Position numbers and translations under genes: made by a program. A stretch of 64,000 bases of DNA, from contig CM067081.1 in NCBI GenBank assembly GCA_034008185.1, positions 185,525,510 to 185,589,509 on the forward strand. The letters are read 5' to 3'. Under the pieces are notes generated by a model. It had not been told where the DNA came from. It made no database searches and saw only the letters and a list, made by a program, of their open reading frames with translations. Source of the DNA: Gorsachius magnificus. Its lineage: Eukaryota; Chordata; Aves; Pelecaniformes; Ardeidae. Position 1 is the first letter of the stretch, and each line of letters starts with the position of its first letter. Below are positions 50,801-64,000 of the stretch, one piece after another.

Positions 50801-52415
50801 TGCATGCCGGGCAGGTCAGTCACACTGCAGAGAGTGTCCCCTGGCAATCACTAAACAATACATTTAAGAGCGTGATTGCAACTCTTGAAAACACAAGTGA
50901 TAGGATATACACTTATATAATGAGAAAGCAAAAGTGGCAGATGACCCCACAAGTCACAGAACCAGAGCATTGATGTTTACAACCACCTCTGGACTCCACC
51001 TTTTAATGACAAACCATGTAGAAGACTAATTTTTTACTAATAACTGCAAAAAGAGAAACGGCAAAAGGAAACGAGACTTTTCAGCTCCTCTGTCATAAGC
51101 TAGACCAGTCGAACATAAAACCCCTCTCTCATTTTGCCTCCATGACAACTGCGTGTTTAGGGTGGGCAACTGTAAAGGAAGAGCTCACAGGAGAGACTAT
51201 ATAGAGGAAATGCCTATCTCTGCACCTTTCTTAAGCATACCTATAAAAAAAAATCAAAACCGCCTCGGATTCTGGGACTGCCAGACTGAAGGCAAGAAAT
51301 ACCACAGGCAAAAAAAGGCTTCCTAGACCTGAGAACTACCCTAACGCCAGCAAGGGTGACACTCTCTTGCCAAAAGGATCTTCCAGGAAATACGGTGATG
51401 TCTATGTAGCACAGGCTCATTGTAGGCTCCCCTTCACAGGTCCCTGCAGGGTCCTATTGCATTCTTTTTGCAATGAATAAACTTGTATTTAAATGTTTGC
51501 AGTGCATCTAATTTACAAACACCGGCCACTTCCACTGGAAAAAGAATGCTTCCATCAGAAAAGCAAAGCGCTCAACTCCTCTGGAAGGTAACAAGCATCG
51601 CAGGATTTTAGCAGATTATAGTTCAGTTTTAGAAGCCATTCTGTAAATGCCTATGGGGATTTGGTAGAGTTCAAGATTTCACTTATAAAGTGTCGGACAT
51701 TCTTGAGTTGTGAAAATAACCTAAAGAAGCAAGTTCTTTTTTCTCCCCTCTCTAGCACTCCCAGTGTGTTCTGTTATGCAGATTTTACATAGACAGGCAC
51801 ATCCACAAAGTACTTGGGGGCTATTTGGATGGAAATAGAAAAGCTATGGAGCAAGACAGAGCCAGTCTAGATGTAAACAAGCTGGAACTGCTGGCAGCTG
51901 TGCTGTTACAAATAAAATTGCATTCCCCACCGTCTTCTCACTTATCAATTTTGACAGAAGACTGTCCCGACTGCTCATAAACAGCATCGAAAAGGACAAA
52001 TCACATTGGGTGTCAGATTTGCCAGAATGGATTTGGTTGGTAGCTTACCACAAAGAAACAGAGGGTTATCTCCATTCCACATGGTGGGGAAAAACAATGC
52101 TCTGTCCAAGGGGTGGGGGCCCTACCTTATAGGCTAAAGTCTCATTTAATCCACATTTTTTAAAGTCTGGTTTAGATTTAAGAATCTTGGACGCAAGATT
52201 TGTTTACATCAAAGCAGAAAGGAAAAATATCAGCAAGCATTTCTCAAATGAATAATCCGAAAGCAAATGCAACATAGAATGGGCAATATTTAAAAACAAA
52301 ATCACTTTCCTGCTGATCCCTGCTTTATAGCTACACTAGGAGCCACATGCTGCTTTGCGTCCAGACAAAGAATGCTCTCGGACAGCAGGATGCCGTAGAC
52401 AATGATACCAGTGTT

Positions 52416-52436
52416 AAAAAAAAAAAAAAAAAAAAA
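52416..52436. repeat. A21 run
   Basis: Twenty-one A bases followed by A/G-rich sequence. No retrocopy or SINE body was recognised on its left side. Confidence 0.9.
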
Positions 52437-54364
52437 GAAGGAAAGAAAATAAAAAACAGTAGTAGCAGAAAGAAACCCAGAATTAATATGATGACATATA
52501 GGCACCTATTAATGAAATATCATCTTCCAACTGTGGGAGCAGAATTTGGCCCTGTAGCTGAGGAATCCTTTGATAATAAAGAAGCTCCATGGATATGGGA
52601 ATTCACTCTCTCCCTGCAGCTCTGGAGAGAAAATTTTCGGTGTGCACTATGCTTCTACGTAGGAAATCAAACAATGGAGTAACTGGAGGCACGGCAAGCC
52701 TGCCAGCGCATATTCAGCAGTCGGATGTGGGATGATCAGCAGCAGTCTGATGGCTGCGAGTGGGAGGAGGAAGACACCCAAGTGTCAGCTGAGACTCCCA
52801 AGGGGTGAGGACGGGGGGCGGAGAGCAGTCACGGAACAGATGGGGGAACGGGTTGGGCTGGATGAACGATGGAGCTGGACTCTAATGTGAGAAACCTTTG
52901 ATCACTATGAACAAATTTAGTGTTGCGGTGGGAGGAAAGGTCTAAGCATATGGGAATGAGATAAACACAACTTTTAATTCTATGGGCCTTGCAGGCTTGG
53001 TGTGGCCTTTCTGACTTGCTTCTAACAGATATTTTAAGTCTTGAGCTTAAAGACACATGGTGGACTTTACAGTGAATGTATCTCATAAGGAAGTCAAAGA
53101 GGGAAAAAAAATACTTTACAGATTACAGGCTTCCTGGCTGCAAAAGGCTGAGCAGCTGATGGTACATCCTTTAGGAAGTCACAAACATCCACTCGAACCT
53201 GAGTTTTCCCCCTTAGCTAGCATGCATAATACCAAATCTTCAGACCCCTGTCAAAAAGATAAATCCAAAAATCAACTCTTATGGGAAGTATTAAACATAA
53301 AGTACCCCAAATGCTATTAAGAACCATTTTTCCATACTGTCTGGATGATCACACTTACTAGAAAGTAAAATGTCCTCAGTGTACTTTGTTCTTTCAAACA
53401 AGCCATGGCCTTACTTTTCTCCCTAATTCTTCCACCTCCCTATTCATTCTCTTTGTTTCTGTTCTTTCCCCATGGTGCAATATGAATACTAATTTATTAG
53501 AAGTACTTAACTATATATATATTTTTTTTCCTATGTTATATATGCATATAAGTTTTCATCTGCTTGAGACCCAAAACCCCTTCTGGTATGTTCTGCACTT
53601 GAGAAAACCATGAATTCTTGCTTTCTGAGCCGTGAGATCCATGATGAACTGCTTATATATAGTGTTTCTCAGCAGTCAGCTTTGGTCCTCACTTTCGGTC
53701 TTTCACTCAATATAAGTGTGAAGTTGCAAGGGTAGGAGAAGAGTTTAAAGTATAATTAACCAGCTGATGATATGCAGTGAAGGGTTTCCTTTTCACTAAT
53801 CTTAGACTCTACATTCTCACTTTCTCATTGAACAAAGTAGGTGGGAATAGCACAGCCAAGGCAGAAACTGAACCTTATGGTAAAATGAGATAAGCAGACT
53901 GGAGTAGTAACTGTTCCACTGTGCAGTGTGTGTGAATATACTAAACTGTCACATTGGCTCACAGCCTCTATACTCCAAAGGAGCCCCTTGCTTTTTGACT
54001 ATTTTGACAAAAAAATAAAAGAAAGAGATTCATTATTACATGTATTTGAAGAAAAAAAATCTGACTTTTCATTAAAGCTCCTATCCTGACTCCCATATTG
54101 AAACTCTTTGGCTTTCAACATTGAAAAATCAGAGATACAGCTAAGGAATCACTGGTTTGAGCCACTTAAGGGGTTGAGGGGAGAAACACCTCAAAATTTA
54201 CCAGTCCAATTTTTTTTGGTTTTGGGGCTTTCCAGAATTTGGTTCCCAATCTTTTTTCCAGTGAAAATGGCTTTGACATAAAATGTTAGAATGGACCTTC
54301 TCTAGGTTAGCAGGTAGTAACACAGCATTCCACGTCTGGCTAGAAGTCCATTAACTAATTAGAA

Positions 54365-54650
54365 GGCTGCAACATATCACCTATGAGGGGAGGCTGGGAG
54401 AACTGCATTCAGTTAGCCTTTTGAAGAGAAGTATCTTCTTAAGAGGAGATCTTATTGCTTCCTTCAAGTACCAAATGCAAGGGTCCAGAGAAGTCAGAAC
54501 CAGCCTCTCCCTGGAGGTGCACTGTGACAGCCACATGAGACCACAGACGTGAGCTGCTACTCAGGAAATTCCAATTACATATTTTGGGAAGTGCTTCTTA
54601 CCATGAGGGTAGTCAAACACTGGAAGAGCTGTCCAGAGACGTTGTAGACT
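54365..54650 (+). mobile_element. CR1 LINE fragment (ORF2 end / 3' region)
   Basis: Reads GAGGGGAGGCTGGGAGAACTG, then GAGGAGATCTTATTGCTTCC, TCTCCCTGGAGGTGCACTGTGACAG in part, and CTTACCATGAGGGTAGTCAAACACTGGAAGAG in part. This follows the CR1 3' coding end (family: GGGGATCTTATTGC, GGTCAAACACTGGAACAG). It aligns with the same part of the long CR1 at about 15230-15440. The final octamer tail is not seen, so it is truncated or decayed at the 3' end. Confidence 0.85.
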
Positions 54651-57364
54651 GTATTCTATAAAACATAACCAACTATAACTATATCAGCTATATAATCAGC
54701 ATCCACTTCTTTACTCCTCTCCAATAGGCTCTCTCTGCAATTCCTGGACTTGCCTTAAATAGTGGCACTTTGCAAGCCACTCGGAAAATTTAGTGGTGAT
54801 GTCTGCTGAAGGGAATGGGACAATATTAGCACATAGCATCAGTGCTTTAAAATCTTTAAATCTTTACAGTGTCTTCTCCTACATTTCTGTTTGCCATTCA
54901 CTGCGTTGGAGATTAAGGTCTGGAAGGGATCCAACGCCTGCAAAAGCTCTCTGTACTTGGAAACCAGTCTCCATGCTTGAGACTGTCAGGTAATTTGTCT
55001 CTGTCCGTGAATGTCCTCTCTGATCAACCATGGACCTTCTCAGGAGAAGAACCCAATGCCTGGAGTTTTCCTGGCTCTAATGGTATAAAAACATTCAAAT
55101 CTGACACACTTCAAAGGGTAGAGGAAAACCTGTTAAAAGTAAGAATTCTGATAAGATCAGGAACTTCAAGCCCCCTGAAGATAGCTATTCCCCTTCTAAA
55201 AACCACGTATGCTGCAGCTGTTTCTAAACCGCATTCCTAACTCTCCTAAATTTATTAAAGAGCTCCTGCATAATTAGCGTGCTTCCTAAACTGTATCAAG
55301 TGCTGTTTTCTAGCCAACAAACCTTAGATACACAAAGTGTAGATGTTTCTCAGTTGTCATAGCTGCAGTTCAAATCAGCTGAGAATCACTTGGCATAATT
55401 AGCTTTCACTTTTTACAATAAATTTCACCTATGGCAGGTAAAATCACACTTTAGTTTTGCTGTATTTCAAAATGTTACTGCCCAGCATTTGGCTCTGTAA
55501 ACATCATTATTACCGCTGCCTGCCTGCTTTGGGTCTGAAATGTGTCAGAAGATTTATCTGCCTCATCAGCACTTTCTAAACAGCCAATCGAAATGGGGAG
55601 GCATAACAGATGTGCCAACATCTGCTGCAGTAAGCAGCAGAACATGTAGCTGTAGATTCAAACTCCTAACCAGTTACAATTCTGCACATTTGGACAGCCT
55701 TGATCTACAACTGTGTGAAGGCTATTTTGGAATATTAATTAAAATCAAGTTGAAAATCTAATTTTTCAGTTTTAGACAGCTGTGAGAAATGTACCTTCCT
55801 GTAATTCAGTTTATGCCCTTCAGACACAGTAAAGGCAAAATACTATGAAAAACCTAAATTTAAAGTTGAGCTTATAAAATCAGAAATTCTTAAAAAGCAT
55901 GAAGCTAAAATTCCACCTCATCCATGCTCTTGTTTACTTTGAGATACATACATATTAAAATATGTATAGTTAAAATATGCAAATTTTAATCACATATATG
56001 TGCCTATAAATCAAGCACATGAAGAGATAGTCAATGACTTTTAAAACACATTTTAATTTTCCTGGCACCAAAATGAGGTCTATGGGCACCATAACCATGC
56101 TGAGTTTCAGCTGTTCAAACTTCTGTTGCACATGGAAATGTCCTCCACCCCCAAACACATACTTGTATAGATTGATGAAATCATGAGGCGAAATACAAAG
56201 CAAACTCATCATCTGCTTTTTTGATGCACAATACAGTTTCACCTGTATTCCTGCTCACCAAACCATGCCCTCCAGGAATGACTATCACATTCTCTTTGAA
56301 GAGCTGCCTCATTAAATAAAAAAGCAAACTTCCAGAGAGAAGACCTCTCCTGCTTTTTTGATTTCCCCTCTGAAGGACCAGAACGCATAATATTGAAACC
56401 TTGTTTAAAGCCCATTTTCTTGTAAAAGGTTTCCTCTTGCTAAGGGGATTTGGCCCTTGCTTCCTGTACTCTTGAATTTCCTAGAATACTATGCTTTAAA
56501 ACAGCCATATTATAAAAAGCTGGTTAACATGACTTAGGTTATTTTTAGAAGAATATGTAAAAGAAATTATTTTCTCCCATCTTCTGTCTGTATGGCTAAA
56601 CACCATGTCTCCATGACAGACTACACGAACTTTCAAGCAGAAGGCATATGAAAAATAGCATTAATAAAACCCTTAGAAACATTTTCACTGTAAAGCATAT
56701 ATGGAGGTAAGTGGCATAATACTATAAAAACTGTCCAAACAAAGCATTTCTCCAAACCAGAAGATTTATAACCCACAGATTTCCATAAATATGAAAATAT
56801 TGTCAGCACCTTTCTCTTCCTTTGCTGAGTGAAAAACACATACCATGTGTTGTAATGTTGCCCAACAATAAAGTGCTGCTGAAGTAAGCTCACTTTTCTT
56901 CATTTTCCTGGAACAACATAAGCTCTGACAACAAGGAAGAATTTTTATTAGCTTTCAGGTGAAGTGAGGAGTAACCCCATGTTTGTTTTATGAAATCATG
57001 AAACAAAATGAATATCACTGACTTGATATATTTTCCTCCTGGTTTAAAACACAATAAATGGTAATAACTTTGATAAATTCGCCCATGTCAGTTTTGCATC
57101 TGTCTTCTCCCCATCCTTTCATGATCATCTGTAGTTGTGGACACAATTCAAATCCCTAAATTGGGATATTCATTACTTAGGGGAGGTGAGATGACAGCAA
57201 CTTCATCTGCTTTGAATGTCAGAATTTTGCGATGACATACAGTAACACACTCAAAATTAACACACAATTGTGGCAGAAACTACCCTGACATCCTCCTCCA
57301 TCTAAATGAGCCAATGACTAGCAACGAAGGAGACGGATTTCATGGCCAAAAGACAGATGTGTTA

Positions 57365-57465
57365 TAAGTAAAGGCTCCTGGGTTTTACTGCCAGTTCTGT
57401 CACTGACTGACTTGGCAAGTCTCTCCATACAACTGTCCTTAGTTCACCTGCTTGTGAATTCCTGT
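57365..57465 (+). repeat. MIR-like SINE relic
   Basis: GGCTCCTGGGTTTTACTGCC followed by AGTTCTGTCACTGACTGACTTGGCAAGTCTCTCC and TTAGTTCACCTGC in pieces. This follows the MIR pattern: B-box-like GGGTTCTATTCC, then AGCTCTGCCACTTACTAG, CTTGGGCAAGTCACTT and CTCAGTTTCC. Degenerate but the order of blocks is right. Confidence 0.6.
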
Positions 57466-59279
57466 AGCAATGCAGGACATAGTAACACCAAAGAACCGCA
57501 GTGGAATAGCGTTAAATTGAATTCATTTATACTTGAAAAGTGACTTCAATTCTTAAAAGACAGATGAAAAAGGAAAGGACTGCTCCTTTTACCACTCCTT
57601 TGCGCATTTACAGTGTACGTTTGGCCAGAGTTAGGGAGAAATTACATATTTATTATTGTCTGTGTGTAAATTATGCTGACTTAAATCCCAAGGCGTTTTA
57701 AAAATAAAAATGCCCGTGAAATACATAATCTTGTGCTGTAGTACGCCAAATGCATGCTAAAAGAGTCTTCTTTTAATTATTACACAGTGTTATTCAAAGA
57801 ATTATAGCAAAAAAAAACCCCACTCCAGGGCCCCTTCTCCATTTTAATTGTGACCTTTTCTATTTTTAGTCCATAGTGACAGTCAGCTGGATCACAGGCC
57901 AGGTGTTAGCAGCTCAGAGTTCCTTTTAAGTTAAAAGGAAAAAAGTCTTGAGGAAGGGTTTTAGAAGCCCCGATCACTGTAGTGTTTTCCCAGGTCCAAC
58001 TGAAAAAACTCTAATAATCTATTTACTCGTCCAGGAGACTTCCTCACAAGCTTTTCAATTAATAGCTTCAAAATACAGCCCATTTTTTTCTCTGGACTTA
58101 TATGATACAACAGGTAGGAATGGAAAAAAAAAACGACCCCAAGACCCCACAAAGCAGAAAGACTCCGAAGCAACCAAGACCACAGATCACAGGCACACGC
58201 ATACCTGGTCACTTCCTTCATGATACTTCTTAACAGCAGATGCTACATAATATTAAGGATTTCCACAAAAAATCAGAAAAATAGAATCAATAAAATGTCT
58301 CTATACCATGGGGCATCCATGATTCAGCCACAATTGCTAGGCAGTTACAAACTGGTGGTCAGAAAATAAACATAATACAGTAAGTTCCAGTTTATCTAAA
58401 CCCACTCTGTCAGATCAGTCCCTCCGCCACAACAGCAGCTGCATAAGGTAAGGCACGTGCTGAGAAGTAGCTGCTTTCCCATGAAAATCTACACAATGCT
58501 TACCAGCAAGCCTTTCCACATTCCCCTTACCACACCAGTCAGGTCTGATGACAACAGAAAGACACAACCTTGCCCACCATTTCACCTCTTCTACACCGCA
58601 ACACCCACGTCTCTATTAGGATCATTATTTCTTGGAGCCTTCCCTTTTTAATTACATCTGGTGGTCACTGAATTCAAAACCTGTCTTTTTGTTTGCTAAA
58701 GACTCTTTTTTGTTTCATCCCAAGTTTTAAGAAGTTCAGGAAAAAAATAATCCAATCGCAGTAGGAAATACAGAAGAAACAAGCACAACCTGAGAGCAAG
58801 TCGCAGAGGTGTTATAATGGTTCTGCCCCTTCACACCACCGTCATCCTGCCTGAACATGGCTGGAACGTGGCTTGAGTGATCCCTACCAAAACAAGGCTT
58901 TTCTCTCTCAACCCTTTATACTATAAAAAACATGACTTAATAGCTGCGCAGAGAAATTCCATGCTACATGTCAGGAATTTCTAGAAAACTCTTATCTAAG
59001 AAATGTTTTCCATTTTGATGGTTACACCTCCATCTCCCGGGTTAGCGTCGTTGTACAGAAACACCCACCTGGTAACAAAAGAGAAGAGCCTGACTGCAGT
59101 GATCAGAAGTGCTGGTGGTGTGTGCACAGAAGCTGTTTCCATAAAACCTGTTTATTCAGGTGTTAGCAATTGAAGCAGGAGCTCCGATTGCCTTGCCGCA
59201 AGCGCCTGTAATGCTCGCACAGGGGTGTTTGCAGGCTATCACAGCTCTGAAGGGAGCTGTTACAGGCTATCAGCTCAGT

Positions 59280-59423
59280 AATCCTCATGTTAAAAAGGCC
59301 CTAAATATGTATTTACAATGTAGAAAGACCTGTTTGGTTTACTGGTTAAATAATCCATGTGTTGAAAAGGCCTTAAATACCAATTCACAGGGCAGGCAGG
59401 TCTCTCTTGGCCTATTACAGCAG
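59280..59423 (+). repeat. Old 72-base tandem duplication
   Basis: Units at 59280-59351 and 59352-59423 share AATCC, TGTT, AAAAGGCC and TAAATA in register. Overall identity is roughly two thirds and most differences are transitions. The period is a multiple of three, and the frame 59160-59546 stays open for 128 codons across it, giving a repeated NPHVKKALN / NPCVEKALN. No homologue was recognised; a decayed minisatellite is the simplest reading. Confidence 0.55.
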
Positions 59424-62400
59424 TGGTGGGCCTTTCAGAAAGTCACCAGAGACCACACTTTAGTGGCCCATGAGAGCCTCAACCCACAAATACTTACACG
59501 TTCAAGTAACATTATTCAGATAAACAGCCCCACTCAAGACTGCTAATCTGCACAAAATTACTCCTTCTTTTGTTCTAAGGGAAAAAACCCCAATAAAATC
59601 GATCACTTCAAAAGTGTTAAGTCACAGAAACAGGAAATCTGAATTTGCATCTGAAACAGCTTCCCTCACCATGATGGGATGGGCGTCACTGGGAGAGTAA
59701 ACCAATGTATTGCCACCGCATTGCATCTGCTGCAATGCTCAGATACCGTAAGAAGAACGAAGAGGACAGGATAAAATTCTCCCCCATGGGAGTTTTAAGT
59801 GTTCAGTGAGAAGAGGTCTACACAAAACCTGACTTGTGGCTGATTCCCAAAGTTTTCTATTTTTTCTTTCTTCAAGGCCTGTTTTTAGTCATTTGTGAAA
59901 AAAACCGACAGCAACTGATCCAGAAATGCTCAGGTCAATAGGAAACCTTAGCAATTTCAGTGGCTTTGGATCAGGCCAGTGGCAAACTTAAAGGACTAAT
60001 CTACATTTACAGTTAACAGATTTATGAGTGCAAATACTTATCAAAACATTTAAATGAACGGCTGTGCATAACCATAAATTAATGCTTACACTCAACACAC
60101 ATACACGCACATTTATTTCCTTATTCTGACTGAAAAATCTTTCCCTTGGGTCTAGAAAGCAGAACATGAACTTAAGAGTATTCATTTTTGCCCTGAGGTA
60201 TTAAACAAGTCTCAGAGCAATATGGGTTGCTCCACTTAGGAGGAGATACCGATGATGGAGTAAAGCAACTTTCATATGAATCTTGAATTCATATGAATTT
60301 CCAGAATTCCTATTTTTCAGAGCATAGGGGGAATCAAGACAGCAGGCATGTAGCTTCTAGCTCATGCTCCAAGTTTCACAGAGGCATCAGGTGGGAAAAA
60401 TCTCACGTGGCTTTTTCTCAAAATATTCTGCTCTTTTGTGGCTGCTGTTTTCCTGCAGGACTTCTGACTCTTTCATTGCCTGGACACAAAAGGCTTTGTA
60501 AAAACTGACCACAGAAGATTTCACCTGCACATACCTCATGTGGTTGCCTCTTGATTTAGTGGCGTGCACTAACTTCCTGAGCAAAAACGTGAAGTAAAGA
60601 AAGAAGCTCAGTGGTTTCTAAGACCTTAAGTGAAGAGCATCAGACTACCTCATAATTTCATATAGGGTCAACTCAATCCTTAGCAACTTCTCCCAGGTAT
60701 TCGTCTTGATACTGCCCCAATCTGTCAGCACTTGTGTGCACTGAAACTGGAGTCATGGGACACCAGCAGGCTAACACAACGGCTGCCATTCTGCCTTTTT
60801 CACTCTGAAAATGCTAATCTTGGCACGATGGACTGTTGATGTGGTTTTCCAGGCTCCTGCAAGCTATGTCATTGCCCTGAAGCAATCATTTGTGCTTCTG
60901 CCTAAAAATGAGAACAATCAGAGCTGGAAAGTCTTTTAGGCAATTACACTGGTCTCCTTCGCACGTCCACATCAACTAACACCCAGCCTCCCTCCAAAAA
61001 ACCCCCCTCAATTCTGAGAGCAAACTTCAGCCTACCCTTCCTCCTATATGCAACAGTTACCTCGACCCACTGCTATTCCTTCTCAAGGATGTCTGCTTTT
61101 GCTGTTCGTAAGAAGCATTCAGTGAGAAATAAGAATCTTTTCCTATCTCAGATATATGAGATTTTAAAAGCTGTAATTCCCCAGAGATATTGGCTCTCAG
61201 AGCAAAACCTAATCACTTCCCATTTTGCTTTTGTTCAAAAACTACTTCAGTACATAGAAGGTATGAAGGTCTCTGCCCTTGGATAAGGACCTGTTGACTA
61301 AACGACACTACCTGCTTGTGCCTGATTGTAATATCTTATTTTCTTCTGCCCCACTTATTTAAAGGCGGTGTCCTCAGACTGAATATGTAGGACCAGACAT
61401 CAGAGATGCTTTCTTCTGTCCAGCTTTGTCTTTACAGTATTCTTTGATTTTTCACTTTTCCACCATTTAAGTGACTTTGTCACCTTAATTGCTGTATTAC
61501 TGCCAACACTCCAAACCAAGTATATGATGCTTCTCTCTCCTGGATGGTATGTTTAGAAATGTTGTTAAAGAAGTGCACGCCCATTAGTTTATTTACTCCT
61601 CTCTAGCACCAGTATCCTCTGCTTCTTACAAGTACAAATTTTAGAGCCGTGCTCTAAACTGATACTTTTAGTTCTTTCACTTTGTTGGTACCAGAGAGTG
61701 TGACGTATACTCTGGCATCACATGATGTAATTCCAGCCGCGCAACAGCCACTCACAGCCAGACTGGGTGGGTTTATCCTGAATATCTTTGGCTCTTTTTC
61801 AGTGATATTGACTGCAAGTCCAACCGAGCATTTACAAATTGGTCAATTCCTGCTTTATCTTAAAAGTCCTCATGGGTATCTGGCTATGCCAGAACTGCAA
61901 ATCTTTTGATCTCTTTCTGCCAACACTGACTGATGCTGGCTCTGACCCCTGTCTCAGTGTCTACCAACAATTTGGATTCCTTTTAGGACAAGTTTTGCAG
62001 CAGCAACATAAGGATGCTCAAGCTGGCTATCAGCAATCTCCCAGCTTTGTCATCTTCCCAGCTATTTGTTTAAAGTATGGTACTTTATGGAGCCTAATGA
62101 GCCGCCCAGGGAGTTCATCCTTCCAAGACAATTGGCTCATACTTGAGTTTATTGTGCTGCAACAAACTGAGCACAACCCACTGGATTTTCCTTGCTTACA
62201 AATGGAGTAGAAGAGTCATGTAAGTGTCTAATTCCACCAAATCCACTGGCAAGTGTAAGTCCATATCCCCATATCATATGTGATGCTCCTTTTTGTTTCT
62301 TATGGTGGCAACTCAGGTACTTAAACGCCAGCACATATCTGTAAGCAAGTTCCAAGCTGATCAAAACTTTCCAGGACATTCCCTGTCTTGGAAAACATTC

Positions 62401-64000
62401 TTGTTTACAGCACCTCAGTTGCTAGTCATCTTATTTCCTTACTTCCTAATTTGACTGAGTATTTTGCATTTGCATCTCAGAACTGATGCATTCTTCACTT
62501 ACAAACCATCTCTAGCAAATAACGAGGTGTTGCTCTAGTTCTCTTTCTGATTGCCATCATGTTTCAATCCCTTTCTGAAATCTCCAGGTTTGGCTTTGAA
62601 TCTATTTAAAAATTATTAAGTTCGCTATGGAGACCTGTGAGCTGCTTATCTGTATCCTTTTAGTACAATGGGAATGCTAATGTGCAGTTTGGAAACTGGA
62701 CCATACTCCTGACAGCCGGTAGTTTTTTTGCTGTGTGTGATTAGCTAAGGGTCACACCAGAAAGCTGGTATGAGGAAAAAAAAGCAATGATAAAATCAGG
62801 GAGCACTGATACAATCCTCCTTCTGCAGAAAGCACAGTAATAACAATAAACCTCTTTCCCCTAAACACAGGAGAAATCAAATAGTGGGAGATAGAGAACG
62901 CTCTGTGCTCTCTTCTCGCTGCTTTCACCCTTAGATGGTGGATGAAGAATGCTCATTTTATAAGCTGTTGTCTCCCCAAGTGCTTGAGCGTTTTTTCCTT
63001 CCTGTTGTGCTGCCACAGCACAACTTGTAGGGCTATGCTGGAAATTAGATCAGGCAGCTGGGCTAGGTTAAAAAAAAACAACCTTCTAAAAATCTATTTT
63101 TAACACAATATTGGATTACCTCTCACACCTGTTTCACAAACACTAACCTTGGCATAACTGAGGGGCCAGAAAACATCAGGGCAAGGGCAGGACTGAGTGG
63201 CCACAGCAGGGTGCACCTAAGCCAAACCATTGTAGAGACCTGGACAGCACTGGACCGTAGCCTCTGCCCCACTCACTGTCCTGCTGCTTCTTCCCCGGAC
63301 CGGCAACAGCAGCCAGTAAATCCCTTTTGACTCTGTCCTTTATGGGACTTTTTTCTTCGATGGAGATATATATTTCTGGGGACAATGCTCTCAGTTTTTC
63401 CAGCTACCTAGTTACTGCAAGGGAGCTTAATAATGTCTTATAAGTACCTGAAATAACAGAAAATACAACCAGTGAGAAACCTAAATCATAGTATTACCAT
63501 AGGAGCTTAAATTTTGGGAATGACTTTCATGTTTAGAGCGCTGCTAGTTAAAGGCACTGAGATGCTCTTGTTTCTCCTTCAAAACTTTCATACTTAGTAG
63601 AAAGCGTTCTTCTCAAAGGCAGCTAGACAGTTCCTGCCCTATTTAAATTTCACATGAAACACTTTATTTCAGTCACTGAGGGAATTTGCCTTAGGCAACT
63701 GAATCACAGCTGACAGAAAATTAATTACTATGATGGTGTGATTAGTAGAGATTACAGGCAAATGAGAAGCTGCCCAAGCATTTGCCATTGTCACAATGCT
63801 TATGCCAGCTATTATTAGGGATTAATAATGGTCATAAAGAGGACTGGATTCCATCAGGTAGACTCTTTAAAAACTGTTAGTATTATAATATGTCACTGAT
63901 ATTCTGATTAAATGGTGAAAATTATTTTTATCTAACCATTTTTTAAATGTTCTTTCTAGATATTTACATTACTAATTTTTTTAAGTATTACTAGAAAAAT

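Larger units (their letters stand above)
41661..64000 (-). other. Long intron of the PDZRN4-like gene (continues past the window)
   Basis: More than 22 kb without a supportable exon. The expected upstream coding sequence (linker between PDZ1 and PDZ2) was looked for on the minus strand and not found. Contents listed separately: CA repeat (44703), paired 113-base repeats (43972 and 47762), G run (48199), TG-rich tract (50690), A run (52416), CR1 fragment (54365), MIR-like relic (57365) and a 72-base tandem repeat (59280). The rest is AT-rich DNA in which I see nothing further. Confidence 0.7.

Noticed and set aside
52302..52505. Minus-strand frame after a poly(T) tract, at first resembling an acceptor plus exon
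   Set aside because: There is no AG between the T run and the candidate coding part, and the translation matches nothing in the PDZRN family.
52690..52810. Plus-strand acidic frame (CEWEEEDTQVSAETPKG) ending in TGA
   Set aside because: Short, stop just upstream, wrong strand for the host gene, and no similarity recognised.
61839..62210. Plus-strand frame of 123 codons
   Set aside because: Overlaps another open frame, has no domain and no splice context; nothing supports it as a gene.
1..64000. tRNA, rRNA, snRNA genes and CRISPR arrays
   Set aside because: Scanning for tRNA B boxes, U6-type starts and regularly spaced repeats gave nothing credible; the best B-box-like matches lie in SINE relics.

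Overview
This is a vertebrate chromosome segment, most likely from a bird. The evidence is a conserved multi-exon protein-coding gene, sparse interspersed repeats that are almost all CR1 LINEs (three copies in addition to one long one, with the typical ATTCTATG-type 3' ends where these are visible), and worn MIR-like SINE relics. A turtle or crocodilian cannot be strictly excluded. Nothing bacterial, no operon and no CRISPR array is present.

The only convincing host gene is on the minus strand. Five coding exons (41660-41562, 39361-39299, 35718-35617, 32181-32065 and 25252-23726) join in frame into 635 residues. They encode a complete PDZ domain, an acidic linker, a coiled-coil segment, a Ser-rich region and a basic C-terminal region ending in a class I PDZ-binding tail (-TTV). 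This is the C-terminal part of a PDZRN (LNX3/LNX4) RING-PDZ protein. The last exon fits PDZRN4 better than PDZRN3 as I remember the paralogues. The RING, TRAF-type zinc fingers and first PDZ domain should lie upstream, beyond 64000. The 3' UTR probably ends at a minus-strand AATAAA at 23104-23099.

Layout: 1-23090 lies downstream of the gene. It holds a doubtful retroviral Gag-like scrap (about 4370-5200), two GC-richer stretches that look like conserved regulatory DNA (6300-7200 and 9050-9500), a minus-strand CR1 fragment (about 10311-10900) and a long, broken plus-strand CR1 (about 12300-15595) with relics of ORF1 esterase, ORF2 endonuclease and reverse transcriptase. 23090-25252 is the 3' UTR plus last exon. 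25253-41561 holds four introns with several CpG-retaining stretches that may be enhancers. 41661-64000 is one intron of more than 22 kb. It contains two CR1 fragments, a MIR-like SINE, a pair of 113-base copies about 90% identical and 3.8 kb apart, an old 72-base tandem duplication and several simple repeats.

I found no previously undescribed biological system. The observations most worth checking are the 113-base dispersed duplication, the Gag-like zinc-knuckle remnant, the CpG-retaining intronic block at 35750-36260, the inverted TGGGAAAA / octamer cluster at 6964-6995, and the catalytic-site losses in the CR1 copy.
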